Of a stretch of 64,000 nt of DNA, positions 23,034 to 35,700 are shown piece by piece. The notes under the pieces were generated by a model. It was not told the origin of the DNA and searched no databases. It saw only the letters and a program-made list of their open reading frames with translations. Made by a program: the position numbers and the translations under genes. Source of the stretch: Patiria pectinifera. Its lineage: Eukaryota; Echinodermata; Asteroidea; Valvatida; Asterinidae. Position 1 is the stretch's first letter; each line of letters starts with the position of its first letter. Where the stretch lies: positions 2,170,001-2,234,000 of the forward strand of contig CM057130.1 in assembly GCA_029964075.1 (NCBI GenBank), written 5' to 3'.

Positions 23034-23545
23034 CAACCTCGTTCCCAGGGTGTCGAGTAGTACGTTCCCACCACTACCTGCTCTCTCACCCTGGTATTGG
23101 ATCACTTGCATATCCATTTTGTTTTTTGGATTCGTATGCAAATGAGGAATAGTCTGGTGCCTGCCTGTGCTTTACATCAGCGTTTGTTTTTAATACGTGG
23201 TGTCTGGGGTTAAAACAGAATCAATTCGTCGCGGCGTGAGTCACGAAAGCACGATTTTTTTTCAAAGTTGGGAGTATAACAATATTCAGTATCATATTTC
23301 ATATTAAAACGAGCAAAATCGAAAGGAAAGGATTACTTTTGAGAAGGTGTGGAATGTGGACGTAAAATAAAAATAGACGTGAAAACATGTAATACACGTT
23401 GGAAATAACAACACCATGTACACGATATAATTTCAATTACCTGCTAATTGCGCTATCGAATCAGGATACAAGAAGCAAGTTCCCATCCCAGGGCTTACTA
23501 TTGGAAACGAGGTTGAAAACAAAATAAGCCCTGGGGACGAGGTTG
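23034..23545 (-). mobile_element. 512-bp MITE, copy A
   Basis: Ends CAACCTCGTTCCCAGGG and CCCTGGGGACGAGGTTG are terminal inverted repeats. The whole length matches 39262-39773 in reverse orientation, and both copies are exactly 512 bp. The flanks carry a near-identical 17-bp direct repeat (TAAGSGGATCTGACAGC at 23015-23031 and 23550-23566), set off by 2 and 4 extra bases from the element ends. Contains the octamer ATGCAAAT at 23136-23143. No coding capacity. Confidence 0.85.
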
Positions 23546-25467
23546 AAAGTAAGGGGATCTGACAGCGCAGGTTCGACGCACCCATTAAAGTCACATACAC
23601 ATCCGCCCGCACTCTCCGACCCTTCAAACGGCTGTATTTAAATTAATAATCTATAGGTTCATGACACAAAGCTGTGAAGCTCTTGTGAAGATCTAATTAA
23701 CTGGTGGGTATAGAACAAGGTCACGTATAATTACCGACTGTATAATGAAGCTGACTGAAAGGCCGCCACTGCCGGTCCGCTTAAAACAAACAAAACGGAG
23801 CCCTTAATCGAGTTTTACTAATAAAAATAACTTGGTTTGGCATGGAGAGCGAATGCGCTCAACGAAGAGTCAATAAAAGAAGCAAGTCGAATCAATAGAA
23901 GACACGTACATGTAAAGGCTCTGAAAAAAGCTTTATGGTAATTTTTAGATATTCAACTTTTTTTCAATAATTATTTGTAAAAAAAAATCGGTCTCGTCCA
24001 AATGACGTCAGTTCCTACAGACCATCCACGTGCATCGGCACTTGGAGCATCAACTTGCATAACGCGCAGCAGCTGTCGTATTTCGAACTCATTTCGAGCA
24101 ACAAGCGCGCGTGTTTGGAACATTTTCAACACTGCGCAATGAGTGCTAGATTGCGTAAAATACGCAGTTGCATTTCTATAGAAAAAAAATGGCCGTTATT
24201 GAACGAGTCCTATATAGGTTTGGCGTAGTAGTTTGTGTGTAACTGTATATTGGCCAATCATAACAATAAAAGCTTCTTGACTGTTAACACTGCAACTATC
24301 TATGAGATGTGTGCTTGTGTTCTATGGAAATTCGCAAGAAGAGACAATTTTGTGCATTCGTTGTTCATAAAACATGAGGAAACACACCTCAAAGATAAAT
24401 GCAATCGATCTTTATGTGATGACCGATTAATACTCTGCATTGTGCATTGTCATTCTCACGAAGTTTGACATTTTGGTTACTTTGAATGTAGTGATCCATG
24501 GCCATAGCAATTTGTATTCTGCAGCGATATTCCTGATAGCCTCAAACGCATTTCGGATGAACTCCATGTCATTTGTATCCACGCTCTCCCAAAAGACTTT
24601 CAAATGTCAGCCGTTGAATACTAGCTGTGGATCGTTAAAAACTTGTCGTGAAATTTGGGGGGAATCCAACGGCAGATTCGCCTTCATCATAAAAAAAAAT
24701 GAGATGAAAAGTACCCCCATAAGATCTGGTCGGGTCATTTAAGCTGTCTTCCTTTGAGCAGTTTCAGTCTTCCCTGGTGGACTACATGTCTCTATTCTTT
24801 GACGAGGTCGAAGTGCGTATCAAATGCCGTGAAATTAATAGGGCCTTCCTTTGTCCCTTGCTGCGGTTAAGTCAGAGCATCTTCGAATAGAGCTATTTTG
24901 GAGCTGGAGTCCGATTTGTAAGGCCCTTAAAGAAATCCCCTCTCCTCGAAAGGCGGATTGTCTTATTCAGAGGTATAGTTTTTTTCTTCTGTGTGGCAGT
25001 CTGCCACGCACAGTTAGCTGGGAGGCTGTTTACACAGATGCAATAGAGACCACTTAGGGTGCAGAGCGTGTCACAGTTTTGATACAGTTCAGATTTTTAT
25101 TTTCAATTGGACAACTGAATTTTAAACTGAATGTCAATAAGATATAGAAACTCGCAAATTGATTGACCTCAGTCGTTGTAATCAAATTGTATACCAATTT
25201 CAATACATTCAAGATAACAGTACAACACGAACACATTGGCCCTACGTTGCGAATCGTAGCAATCCATTTACAGGGGATTGGTTTTTCTATTTTTTTCTCC
25301 ATATTTAATAAAAGTTGAGGCGTTGTGATTAGCTCTGATGAGGAAACCACTACACGTATTGTCAAGGGGATTAAGCTTAACGCTGCGGCTTGACTTAACC
25401 CGCGGAGTTTAGTCTTATTCACGGTCTAACCACACCCTGTTTAGCTACACTAGTACAGTGCACATTG

Positions 25468-26132
25468 CAGAGTTGTAACGAGTCACTGATTTTTGTGACT
25501 CGAGTCGAGTCGAGTCATTTTAAAGAAGTGACTCGAGAGAGAGTCGAGAGTTAGGTGAAAGAAAGGTCGAGTCGAGAGAGGTCGAGAGGAGAGATGTAGT
25601 CGAGTCGAGTCGAGTCAGAGTCATGTTTTAGCGAGTCATCAGTCAATCTTCGAGTCAATTTGAACACTATACAATACATACACAGAGAAAGTCATTTTTT
25701 TAAATTTTACATTTACACATACTACACATGATGCCGACACACATGCACATTTCTTAATGAAAAAAATAGAAATAAAATGATCGTCATTCAACTAATGGGG
25801 ACACTGAAAAAACACCGTATGCACATATACATTTTCGCAAATTTTCACATTCAAACGTGACAAAAACCGAACAAAGTAAGTCATTGCAGATATTTCGCAA
25901 AGTTTTGCTTTTATTTTTTTTTTTTTTTTTTATTAGCCTTCCTCTTCGAGCGAGTCGAGAGTCATTCTGATGGGGACTCGAGTCGAGTCGGAGTCATCGA
26001 GTCGCTGACTGCACGCTCGAGTCAGTCATTTGCCTTTAGGACTCGAGTCAGTTGGAGTCGGACTCGGAGTCCCTGACGAGTCACTCGAGTCGGACTCGAG
26101 TCGAGTCATTGACTCGAGTCATTACAACTCTG
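25468..26132. mobile_element. Non-autonomous hAT-type element with GAGTC arrays, 665 bp
   Basis: Ends are CAGAGTTGTAACGAGTC and, reverse-complemented, CAGAGTTGTAATGACTC. They are flanked by a perfect 8-bp target duplication GCACATTG at 25460-25467 and 26133-26140. An 8-bp duplication with CAGAG ends is diagnostic of the hAT superfamily. Both subterminal parts are packed with GAGTC/GACTC words in short tandem arrays (about 25495-25660 and 25960-26120). The middle is AT-rich with an 18-base T run at 25914-25931. No transposase frame, so movement would need an autonomous relative. Confidence 0.93.
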
Positions 26133-26481
26133 GCACATTGCTAGCTGTCCGTGTTTTGCTGCGTGCTCTATTATTGTATTTATGTATTTTGTATCAGTGA
26201 TCCAACTTATTTCACGTCAATTCTGACTGACTTAGTCGTGGGCTTTGGCAGAAGTAGCACACATCCGATGTGCCAGCAATCATTTTCAGCGCTTAGTCGT
26301 ACTAGTTTGTTGGTTGATGATCACAGTACAAGGGGAATGGCACTAGAACTTGCTCGTTGAGGATAACAAGCGAGCCGCAGGGACACAGCAACATATTACA
26401 TGAGAGGTATGTCATTATGTGTCATGAATAACTGTGTTCCGTCACTGCTTTCGCCATATCTGTCGCTAACATTACATAGCA

Positions 26482-26600
26482 GTGGCGTAATCCGTGTCGG
26501 CCGGGGGTGACCCAAATCCTAAAATTCCCCGGCCGTCGAAATTCGAAAAGCTGAGGGCCGGGGGAGGGGGGGGGGTGGTGGACACTACACGTCACAAGGG
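26482..26600 (+). repeat. G-rich dispersed repeat related to 1963-2050
   Basis: Shares CCCGGCCGT, AAATTCGAAAAGC and a long G run followed by GACACTA with the stretch at 1963-2050. It opens with CAGTGGCGTAATCCGTG, a form common at hAT-like ends. Confidence 0.5.
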
Positions 26601-26814
26601 GGCGATGTTCATGATACAAATAATGTACATCATATTATGCTTGCATATGAGAGCATATACGCTTTACTTTACATCAAAACGGTGCATTTGAACCTTTTCT
26701 ACTGTTTGTTCTCCATGTTTAAGTGCTATTTAATACATTTGGGCTTTTTGAAAATTAGAAAATAACCGTAAGATCTGCATCTACAAAAGATCTACAAACA
26801 AATCTGGAGTGATG

Positions 26815-26890
26815 GTCCAATGCCCCTCGGTCAAAGAGTGTGGGGGATATATCCTCCCCACCCCCACCCCTGGCATTATGCCCCCGTTTC
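26815..26890 (-). repeat. G-run/TATATC/C-run dispersed repeat, copy 4
   Basis: On the minus strand it has a G run, ATATATCCCCC, then ACACTCTTTGACCGAGGGG. This is closest to the copy at 4060-4150. Confidence 0.5.
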
Positions 26891-29344
26891 ATATGATGCA
26901 TTTGTAAATTTAACTTGATTAGATTTGGGTAAGCACCATTCTTGTCGTATAAGGTCAGCAAGTCACAGTGATCGACGTGCTAAGTCATCGAAAGGTCCAC
27001 AAACTATTTCTCGTCGGATTGCCAATCAAAGCCAATATCTTACAGTCCTGAACATTTGCAGGGCCTGTCCATAATCAGCTCCTAAATTGCGTGGTTAGAA
27101 TACAACTATATCACGTGACTTATACCCATCACGATGTATAAGGCGCTCACTCATGTGCTAAATATAACACCTGCGATGACCGACCAGCCAAATTACTCAG
27201 AAATATCTAACACTGAACGCTCCTGCTTGCACGCCTTCGATTCTTTTCTTTCCATCTTTCCAGGGTTTTTTTTTTAAACCTTCTTTCGGACGTCCCTATA
27301 CTATAGTCTCTGAGCTGTTATTCCCCTAGGCACAGGGCAATTTCCCGGCCGGGTTTCCGTTGCGGCTACACGCTGCCGGCGCGTGGCTCGTCCCTGCCGC
27401 GCCGCGGCTGCTGAGTGCTTTGGCCAGACTTTGGACCCGGAGTTTGTTGACAGAAAATTAAGAGATTTCGTTTTCAAATACATTTGGCGCGAGATCTCTT
27501 GAAACCTCGGCTAGGCTGTAGCGACACAAGTCTGTGATATATTACCCCAAAGGAAAAAAGTATTAACCTATTTCAGACCTGACTGACTTAGCAAGTGACA
27601 TTTTAGACGTCGCAACAAAATTGCTTTTATTTTTTGGCACGTAAAATCAATTGGCTACAATCAGTGGCTATGACATAGGTATTGGACAGCTTGTGGCAGT
27701 TTGTGATTTAAATCTAAAATTGATTTTTCAATAAGGCCTGAATGTCGGAATAGATGCCTGTTCTTATACATCATTCTGAAGAATTACCATTGTAGATGTG
27801 ATGTGTTCTGTCAAAAATAGTCACTTCTCTGCGGCTGGTCGAAACTATTTCTTAGTATCTTCCCCTTTACAATGACAGCGTAATGTTCGGAGGCGGGCTT
27901 AAATTTTTGGAGACGGACTTTCCTTGGCTAAATTATGCCCATTAGAAGTTCGTGAAATCACAAAGGTGCAAACGGAGAAATGTTCTGATAAAACTGTCGG
28001 TATTCCTTTTTAGAATTGTTACCTCTCTATAAATAATTTTGTTTTAAAAATCATCGCGGGAGGCACAAGTACGATCTGAAACTGTTAAAGTATATGCCTA
28101 TGACACGTGTTTAGAATAAAACATTTGCAGAAATGGCGAATGGAAACATATCACCGCAACATGTTATGTATTTTAATCAATCTTTTTTCTATGTTTGGGA
28201 TTCTTTTGCTTTTGTTTCTGTGCATTCTGTCTTTATATTTGGTGCTTTTTCCATTTCAAGCGCTGCCAATACGCTCATGCAGCACATGCATTGATGAAAT
28301 CCTAACCCCGTTTTGGTTTAATATGTGAACTGTCATCCAGTAGGTTTCATAAAGATGGAGACGTGTATAAAAATTAGGTGTACTACATTGAAGTCTTAGA
28401 CTACTTAATGGCTATCATCTCGCCGTCTCAGACCCTTAATGACGAATGCTAATACGAGTGCTTCTGTATTCATAATTTCTCCCAATGAATAAGCAAAATC
28501 CTATGAGGCTGTCGAATACAAACGAACCAAATTGTACTGCAACATAATACGATGACACTGTTGCTGGCATGATATAATGTCATCGTGACATCATGCACGT
28601 ATCATCAAAGAGCAAAACACATGGATAAATGTAGACCTCAATAAAATCGTTTAATTAAAACTAGGGCAAAGTAATGAAAACAGCACCGCAATTTATCAAC
28701 TTTTCCAGCAGTGCTATTATCCTTCATTGACATTTTCGTACACACCCCTTGCCGAATATCACTGTGAAGTTCTCCATGCCAACAACCTCCGACATTACAC
28801 AGCAATTCTAAACCGTAATTTCATCCAATTCGGTATGTTTTTTTCTTGACAATGTATGCTCGCCGTTACTTATAGCGTGCATTGCTCCTGGCAACACACG
28901 CGACGCTCTCTCAGACCGAGTAGCACATAATCAGGTTTTCTCTTTTAAGGGGGCGACACATTTCATGACAGTTGCTCAAGTAGGGGCACTCTTTTCGTAA
29001 ATGTACCTTGTAGGAGGTGCCGTGGGCTGGACAGGCATGAGAACTATTTCTTCTTCATTACGCTACCAAAATATGAGCCCACGCATTTCCAGCGTCAGCT
29101 ACAACTTTAGGGCTCAACAAAATGTGATTAACTTTTCCCCGTTGTTTTATTTATGTTAATTATACTGAGACACGAAACAAAGTATTCCCAGGTGATTGTC
29201 ATCAATTCAATAAATTAATTGTCACACTGTACTGCTTCTAGTGCACGTGTTTTACACTCAATGTAGTTTCAGCGTCACTGATTATAGGGTAAACGACTCA
29301 TACAACAGTGTACCTGTGTGGGTCTGTGTACTTGTTTACACAAT

Positions 29345-29450
29345 CAAATTGTGGACGTTCAACAATAGAGGACAAATAGAGTCCACAATTGACCGACGGT
29401 CCACGATTGATGATCGTGTACAAAAATATATATGGGAGGACTTACTAGTG
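29345..29450 (+). repeat. Dispersed repeat, third copy of the 39955-40255 family
   Basis: Shared words are GGACGTT, ACAATAGAGGACAA, TCCACAATTG and CGTGTACAAAA-ATATGGGAGG. Diverged from the tandem pair near 40 kb. Confidence 0.6.
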
Positions 29451-32400
29451 CATTCACTTGCGAAGTTCCCATCACGTTTCTTATCGCGCAATTAAGAGTG
29501 GCGCTGAGCAAGACTTCTACGCAAACACCAGGGCAATGTTTTCTACGGCCTTTTTCTGTGCGGAAATTTTGGGTCGCAAATAAATATTTTCACAATAACT
29601 GACTCTAAGTTACAGCACAGGTTCGTTTCCAGATAGAGAGTACAATCTGTACATAAGGTATGCGAGGTATACCCCGCCAAGCCCATCCTATATGACATCT
29701 GTGTCCGTGCACACTCCGCGCGCGCGCGGTCGCCGGCATATATGCACCCGATGACTGCACCGTTTATTGCCCCGAGCCCTCCCCGCTCGTATTATGGGCA
29801 ATATCCCAGAAATCGTAATTAAATCCGCCGGTCGCAAATTGCCGTGAAACGCCGGCATGATATCCCCATTCACGAGTAATTGGTACGAAGGGCCAATATG
29901 TGCTGTTGCATGGTGATCGCGTGTGGCACTCGCCTTGGTATAATATTCAAAATGACCGATAACTATTTATAGTTTCAGTTTAGTTCCACGTATTGTCAAC
30001 CCACACTTGCTTTTATTACATTTTTTTGTCAATGGAACAACCACAATGGATTTCTATGAGAAACGTCGTGGTTAAAAAGGAACAGTCTCCTGCAGATTAT
30101 GTTAATTGTTGTTCGTGATGAGACGCCCAATGATTAAAAATATATCGCTCACAAAATGACTCTGTTTTGTTACTATAGGCCTAGGCCATTTACTTCTGTG
30201 GTTGTATCAGTAACGAATATACGAACAAATCACATATCATCGGTGGTTATTTCTATAACGCATATAGGTATATGCATGCATATAGGTATATGCATGTACT
30301 ACACCTGCAATATCTGTCTTTAGTCTACGGCTTTTTGTTGAAGGTATCATCGGGTAGGCATTATTCGTCACGTTGTTTTTTTGCTCACAAGCCCGCTGGT
30401 TGATGAGCCGTCACATATTCATATGATGGGAACGAGAAGGGTTTCGGGTGACCCTAACTGAAATTTGACACCAACAACTCTTGCTTTGCATGTCGTCATT
30501 GCACTTCACATACACCCTTAGGGTAGCACCGTTTTGGTAACCGATCACAGCACGGTTTTTCGACCTTGCTCATGAGTCGTCAGAGCCAATGTGCACCTGA
30601 AAATTACCCCGAGCCAGCTCCCGATCCCCTAGATCAGTGCCTATTCGCATGAAACATCATTCAGCATATTGACAGACAACTTGTATTATTACTTTATTTC
30701 GAGTCTCCATACATACCCTAGAGATGCCGCGTGTACGATAGCCGATGTCGGCCACATTGCGTGTACGACCGAGTAGGACCATAACTCAGCGGGTATAGGA
30801 CGTACGGCTTGTTTGCCCTCCTTTTTGTTATAAAAAAATACTTTTTTATACTCTTAACAATTTTACCCTCAATTTATTAAACTGCGTTGGCGTTTGATGA
30901 ACAACGTGTATGTTATCCACTCGTCCAGTGTGGATGCAATGTGTATGGCACTTCTTCCCAAGAAATGTGTTTAATTACAAAGATTAACAAGTGCATTGTG
31001 TCATTAGAATAAGGCCAATGTTTGGTCTGATCAAAGTTAATTGCTAGGAAAGCGAAGCTGTAGAAGATTTCGTGGAGGATATACATCGAGTGTTGTTTTT
31101 GCTCGAATGTTTAACTCAGTAGTTGGTTATAGCTAACGGGATCAATCAAAACCAAAGGGTAAATTACAGAAAAGCACTTCAAAAATCTAAGGAGCGCTTC
31201 AAAGTGTTCCTATCAGAACATACCCCTGTGATGTGCACCGCAAGGCATCGGCCGTGTAACATTTCAGCCTGACATTATAATGTAGAATGCATAGTGACCA
31301 TAAATAATGCTGTTTTTCGCGCCTCCACGCGAGGGCATTGTCGTGTACAATTATTCAAGTCCATATTTTACGGACTCGGCCGCCCTTATTGAATTTTTTG
31401 CCCACGCGCTTTAGCTCCCTGGGAGCACTTTACTTAAATAGAGCACTCTAAGATCATAGCCCCATGATAGGCAACGCCATTTTAGGATTATCACTTTTAT
31501 CGCCCTTAAGGTGAGTTAGACTTGCATCCAGGCCGATTGGCGTTTCTCGGCATTCACAAGGACCTACAGCTTCTCTCTGTTGGGTTGAATACATTTATAG
31601 AAGCGATATTTTAAGTTTATAAAATGTCTGCGTTTATTTTTAACGACAAAAAAGGGCAAGTTACGATGACAAGATCGAATCGTTATTTGGGCAAAATGGA
31701 AAAAAAAATTCAAACAAGATAAATCAAAAAGTCGATAGCGCGTTGTCGATCGTTACCAAAATATTAAGGCTCTAAAGCAAGTATTCGAGACCGCTGTAAA
31801 CGGGTTTAAAAGTGACAGTTTCTGTTCAATCGTTAACTGTTTTCACTGCTTTCATTAATTTTTAGTCTTTGTTTTTGTTAGTACTTACTTTGTTGTTAAG
31901 CGATAGGATTCCCTACTTTGCTGTTAAGCGCTGTAATACCTTGTGTGTAAGAGCATTATATAGGTGCTTGCTTGTTATTATTGACGAAACTGTTTGAAAG
32001 ATTAACCTTTTTTGGACGAGACTGCAATGTTGTGCCAAAAAAATATAATTTAGCTGGTACTTAAACTAAAAACAAATACATGTGAGCGATAATATTAGAC
32101 ACAGTGCAATAGGTTTCCTTTAAAGGTCCGGGTGTTTTGTGTTTTCCATTTAATCATTACACAGTTAATGCCAGTAACATTGCGTCAACTACCAGGTAGA
32201 GTTAATTTCGACTTGGAACTTGTTAAGGGATCGTATGTTAATGATTCAGGGGTTTTCATGGCTAGCCGTTCAACTTCTGTATTGTGTTTGTGTTGAGTTG
32301 TGATGTTGTGAATAACGAAGTTGTAGACTTCGGTCGACTCAAATCTCAATCGGAATTCGTCACCAACGATGGTGATTCGAGTAATGATAGAAGCATGTGG

Positions 32401-32758
32401 AGTGCTGTGGCCTCGTGGTTAAGGGCACGGATTCGTGGTCTGTGGGTAAAGCTGCAGGTCGTGGGTTCGAGTCCTGGCGGGGTCATGGTGCGTGTGCCCT
32501 TGAGCAAGGCACTTTGTCACTCATTGCTTCTCTCCACCCAGGAGTACATGGGTACCTATGAGGGCAGTGATGGTTATTGTGATTGAATAAGCTTGCTTGC
32601 GCCTAACAGGCAGCATCGAGCTGTATACTCCCCAGGGAGCTGAGATGGTATATGGAATGTTTAATTGGCCCAATGATTAGGGGTAATGTAAAGCGCTTTG
32701 ATCGTAGTTAAAAGCGCTATATAAGAACCTGTTGTTATTATTATTATTATTATTATTA
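32401..32758 (+). mobile_element. tRNA-derived SINE, copy 1
   Basis: The tRNA-like head has an A box (TGGCCTCGTGGTTAAGGG, 32408-32425) and a B box (GGTTCGAGTCC, 32464-32474). A body follows with GTGCCCTTGAGCAAGGCACT, then AAAGCGCTATATAAG and an ATT-repeat tail (32732-32758). The frame open across it is not a gene. RNA polymerase III would drive it, and mobility would rely on a LINE sharing the tail. Clear target duplications were not found. Confidence 0.88.
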
Positions 32759-35700
32759 ACATGCAAACAGAATCGTGGATTACCTTAAATTATAATGCGA
32801 CGCAAGGAAAGGGATACGTGCCTCCTGAGGTGCAAGGGTTATGTTTGCGAACTTGCAGTTCTAAATTTTTCCCCAATGAAATGTTCAAAACAACATGAAC
32901 TGAAACAGTTACGACCATAGAAAGAAACGCACGCTCTCATCAAAACAAATATAATCATCAAAACAAGTTAAATATATATTGAAGCCTTTTTTTAGAAAAC
33001 AAGGACGCATCATCCGCCCACTGACGTTTCATCTGTCTGTCTTGTTGTGGTTTGTACAGATATTAAGTTTGTAGGGAAAGCTCAAAGATAATGGTGCATT
33101 TGGTAACGTGCTAGGAATTCCCAAGCTTGTTGCATTAGTAAATGTCCATGAAAATGGCATCCTAATGAGAAACATCTGCGTACCTGTGCAAAAACAAAGA
33201 GACCTACCCACAAGGCATTATACTAATACTGATGTAAACTTGTATAGGACGCGGGTAGGCATGTAGGTGCACAATATTGTGCTATGATGGAACAGAATAA
33301 AGGTTTCCTTGTCACTGAACCACATCCAATTAAATTGCCGAGGGGATAACGGTGACAAACCAAATGCCCGTGTTAAAAAAAAATATATCCAGTAACATTA
33401 CTTCGATGGGTATTAAACTTGTGACTTAATTCACCTGAATTTCGTATAATTATAGCAATGGACATTCAACCGAAATTTCGGGCCACCATCATGCATATTG
33501 TGTTGGACCTGTAGAACACTTGTTGGGCCTATTAGTGGCTTCCCGAGACAGTTTCAAACTGATAGATCAGAGGCCTGAACTTCACTAGATTGTGTTGGCT
33601 TGAAGGTGTATTGTTTAAACGAATCCACATTAAAAACGTCACTCAGGCGTCACACGGCCTGATATAAGCCGGATGAGGCTAATGTTGAAACGTCTGTTAA
33701 TGTAATGCTGGGCCTCCGTCAATTTGTTTTAGTAACGCTGGCTTTTTCTTAACCTACCGGTGTACATTTGTTTACGTCACATGCGTACTTCATAAGTTTA
33801 TCTTAATCCACAGAATGACCAACGTGTCGATCAGACAAATACCACTAGTAACGCTCTCTTCCATGTGTTTTACATTTCGAAAAAAAAGTTAGTAGGCTGG
33901 ATAAGTAACCCGGTATGTGTAGGCCAACGTAACTCCGCATTGAAATCATTTCTCAATTAACTTTGAGTGAACTCTGCCCAGGATCCAACATGGCGTACCT
34001 CTCTGTTATTCACGTCCCCAGTGCATTCAAACAGTAGGCCTATTCCCTCATACTCAGATCATACACATTGGAGTGATGTAAGATAGCTACCGTACACCGT
34101 GTTGGATCGAGACATCTTCTTGAGGGCATTCTAGTACATCGTCTGATACCACAAGACTGCCCGGAGACGAGCTTGGATTGCCCAATGTGCGCCATGATGG
34201 ATTTGGGGCATTTTCACATTAATGAAAAACAGAAATTGAGCACAGACTGTTTTTTCTCCAGAATATAGATTGCGACTTTCTGTAAGCTAAATCACATTGA
34301 GTGACTTTTCTGCTGTTGCTTAATCAAAATGGTTGATTAATCAAAATGGTTGATTAACCAGTTATATGGAAGAGAAGATTTTATACTGGCCGGACTTTTT
34401 TATTATGATATATCTTATCAATTTTGCATGACTTTGTGTCGTATAAAAGTCATTGCCTTGTGTGAAAAAAGACCGTGATCCCCGAAATATCCTATTGGTA
34501 CGCTCCTGATTAAAAAAATTCAAATTATTGTTGCGTTTCATACTTTGGTTTTCATAGAAGATGAAAGATGTTTGGGTTTTTCCCTCCAAAATTGCGAAAA
34601 AAGTTGTAATTTGTTTTCACAACTTGGTCAAATAATTAATAAAGGTATATAAGCATTTCCTTTATTATACCCAAAAAATACAATTAAATAAAGACATCTT
34701 CAAATCGTACATAGAAAAAAACTATATTACCACTGAATGTAGAAATATTCCGTTAAACAGTCAAGACCCTGGAGAGATTCAACCGATGCTATCCAAATTT
34801 CACCCCACAACAATAATGCAGCCCCTATGTACGCACTGGTTGCCACGGTAACACACTTTTGCCGATTACAGATTGACTTGGACGATCTGGAACATAATGA
34901 AGACAAGAAACTGAACCCGGACCTCCAATCTCAAAATAAGCCGGTCATCTAAAGGATACCCCGGGAAACGATGAACCAACAATGACCGTGTGTCGTCTGC
35001 GATGACTCCTGGTTTGATGATAACGGCGACGCGCTTGAAACAGCCGTCGGTTTCACGTCGGGCGCGGAAGCTGTAGGCAGGCATCGCGATTTGTTGTCGG
35101 ATATAGCTGTGTCACAATCGATCGGGAATGGTTGTGAATATTCAGTCGTAGACGCTGTTTTCTGGGCCAGATACGTTCCCACGACTAAGAGTACTGTGGC
35201 GCCTATCTAACTGCTTGCGAGTGAACATTTCGTTAAAGGTAATATACACCATTTGCAAACATCAACAAACCAAAAAAACATACCAATTATTATGAAATAG
35301 GCCTACCTAAGTGAATAATAGTCTTAAGCATCCTGCGAAATCATTGCACGTGGTGTGCTGCCATTTTTCAAGACAAAAAAAAGGAAATTTTGTTAAATTT
35401 CCATTTATGGTCAGTCGACCATGGTTTTTTTTTTTTTTTTTTAATACTGCCCCCAATTTACCAAATTTATTTAGCCCACATTTTGTTTGCAATCGGTTAC
35501 ACATCCGTGAACGGGTATACAATCCACAGCTAGTCGGATTCCCTGACCTGACAATTCCCCAACGTCTATAAATTGATTGGCCGTTTCGTCTTCAGTAGGA
35601 TCAGTTAACCAGACTACAAGAACAGCATTTTTTCTTGGTTTTTCCAGCATCCTTGTACACAACACTTTAAACAGGTCAGTGTAACAATATTTACTAAATA

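Noticed and set aside
32408..32480. A tRNA gene
   Set aside because: A and B boxes are present but the cloverleaf is not intact, and a SINE body and ATT tail follow.
32284..32586. Frame of 100 codons, plus strand
   Set aside because: It runs through the tRNA-derived part of a SINE.
34866..35190. Minus-strand frames with coding-like composition (for example RARRETDGCFKRVAVIIKPG)
   Set aside because: A possible acceptor precedes it (near 35210 on the minus strand), but two frames compete, and no family is recognised. It is left as an unexplained GC-richer patch.
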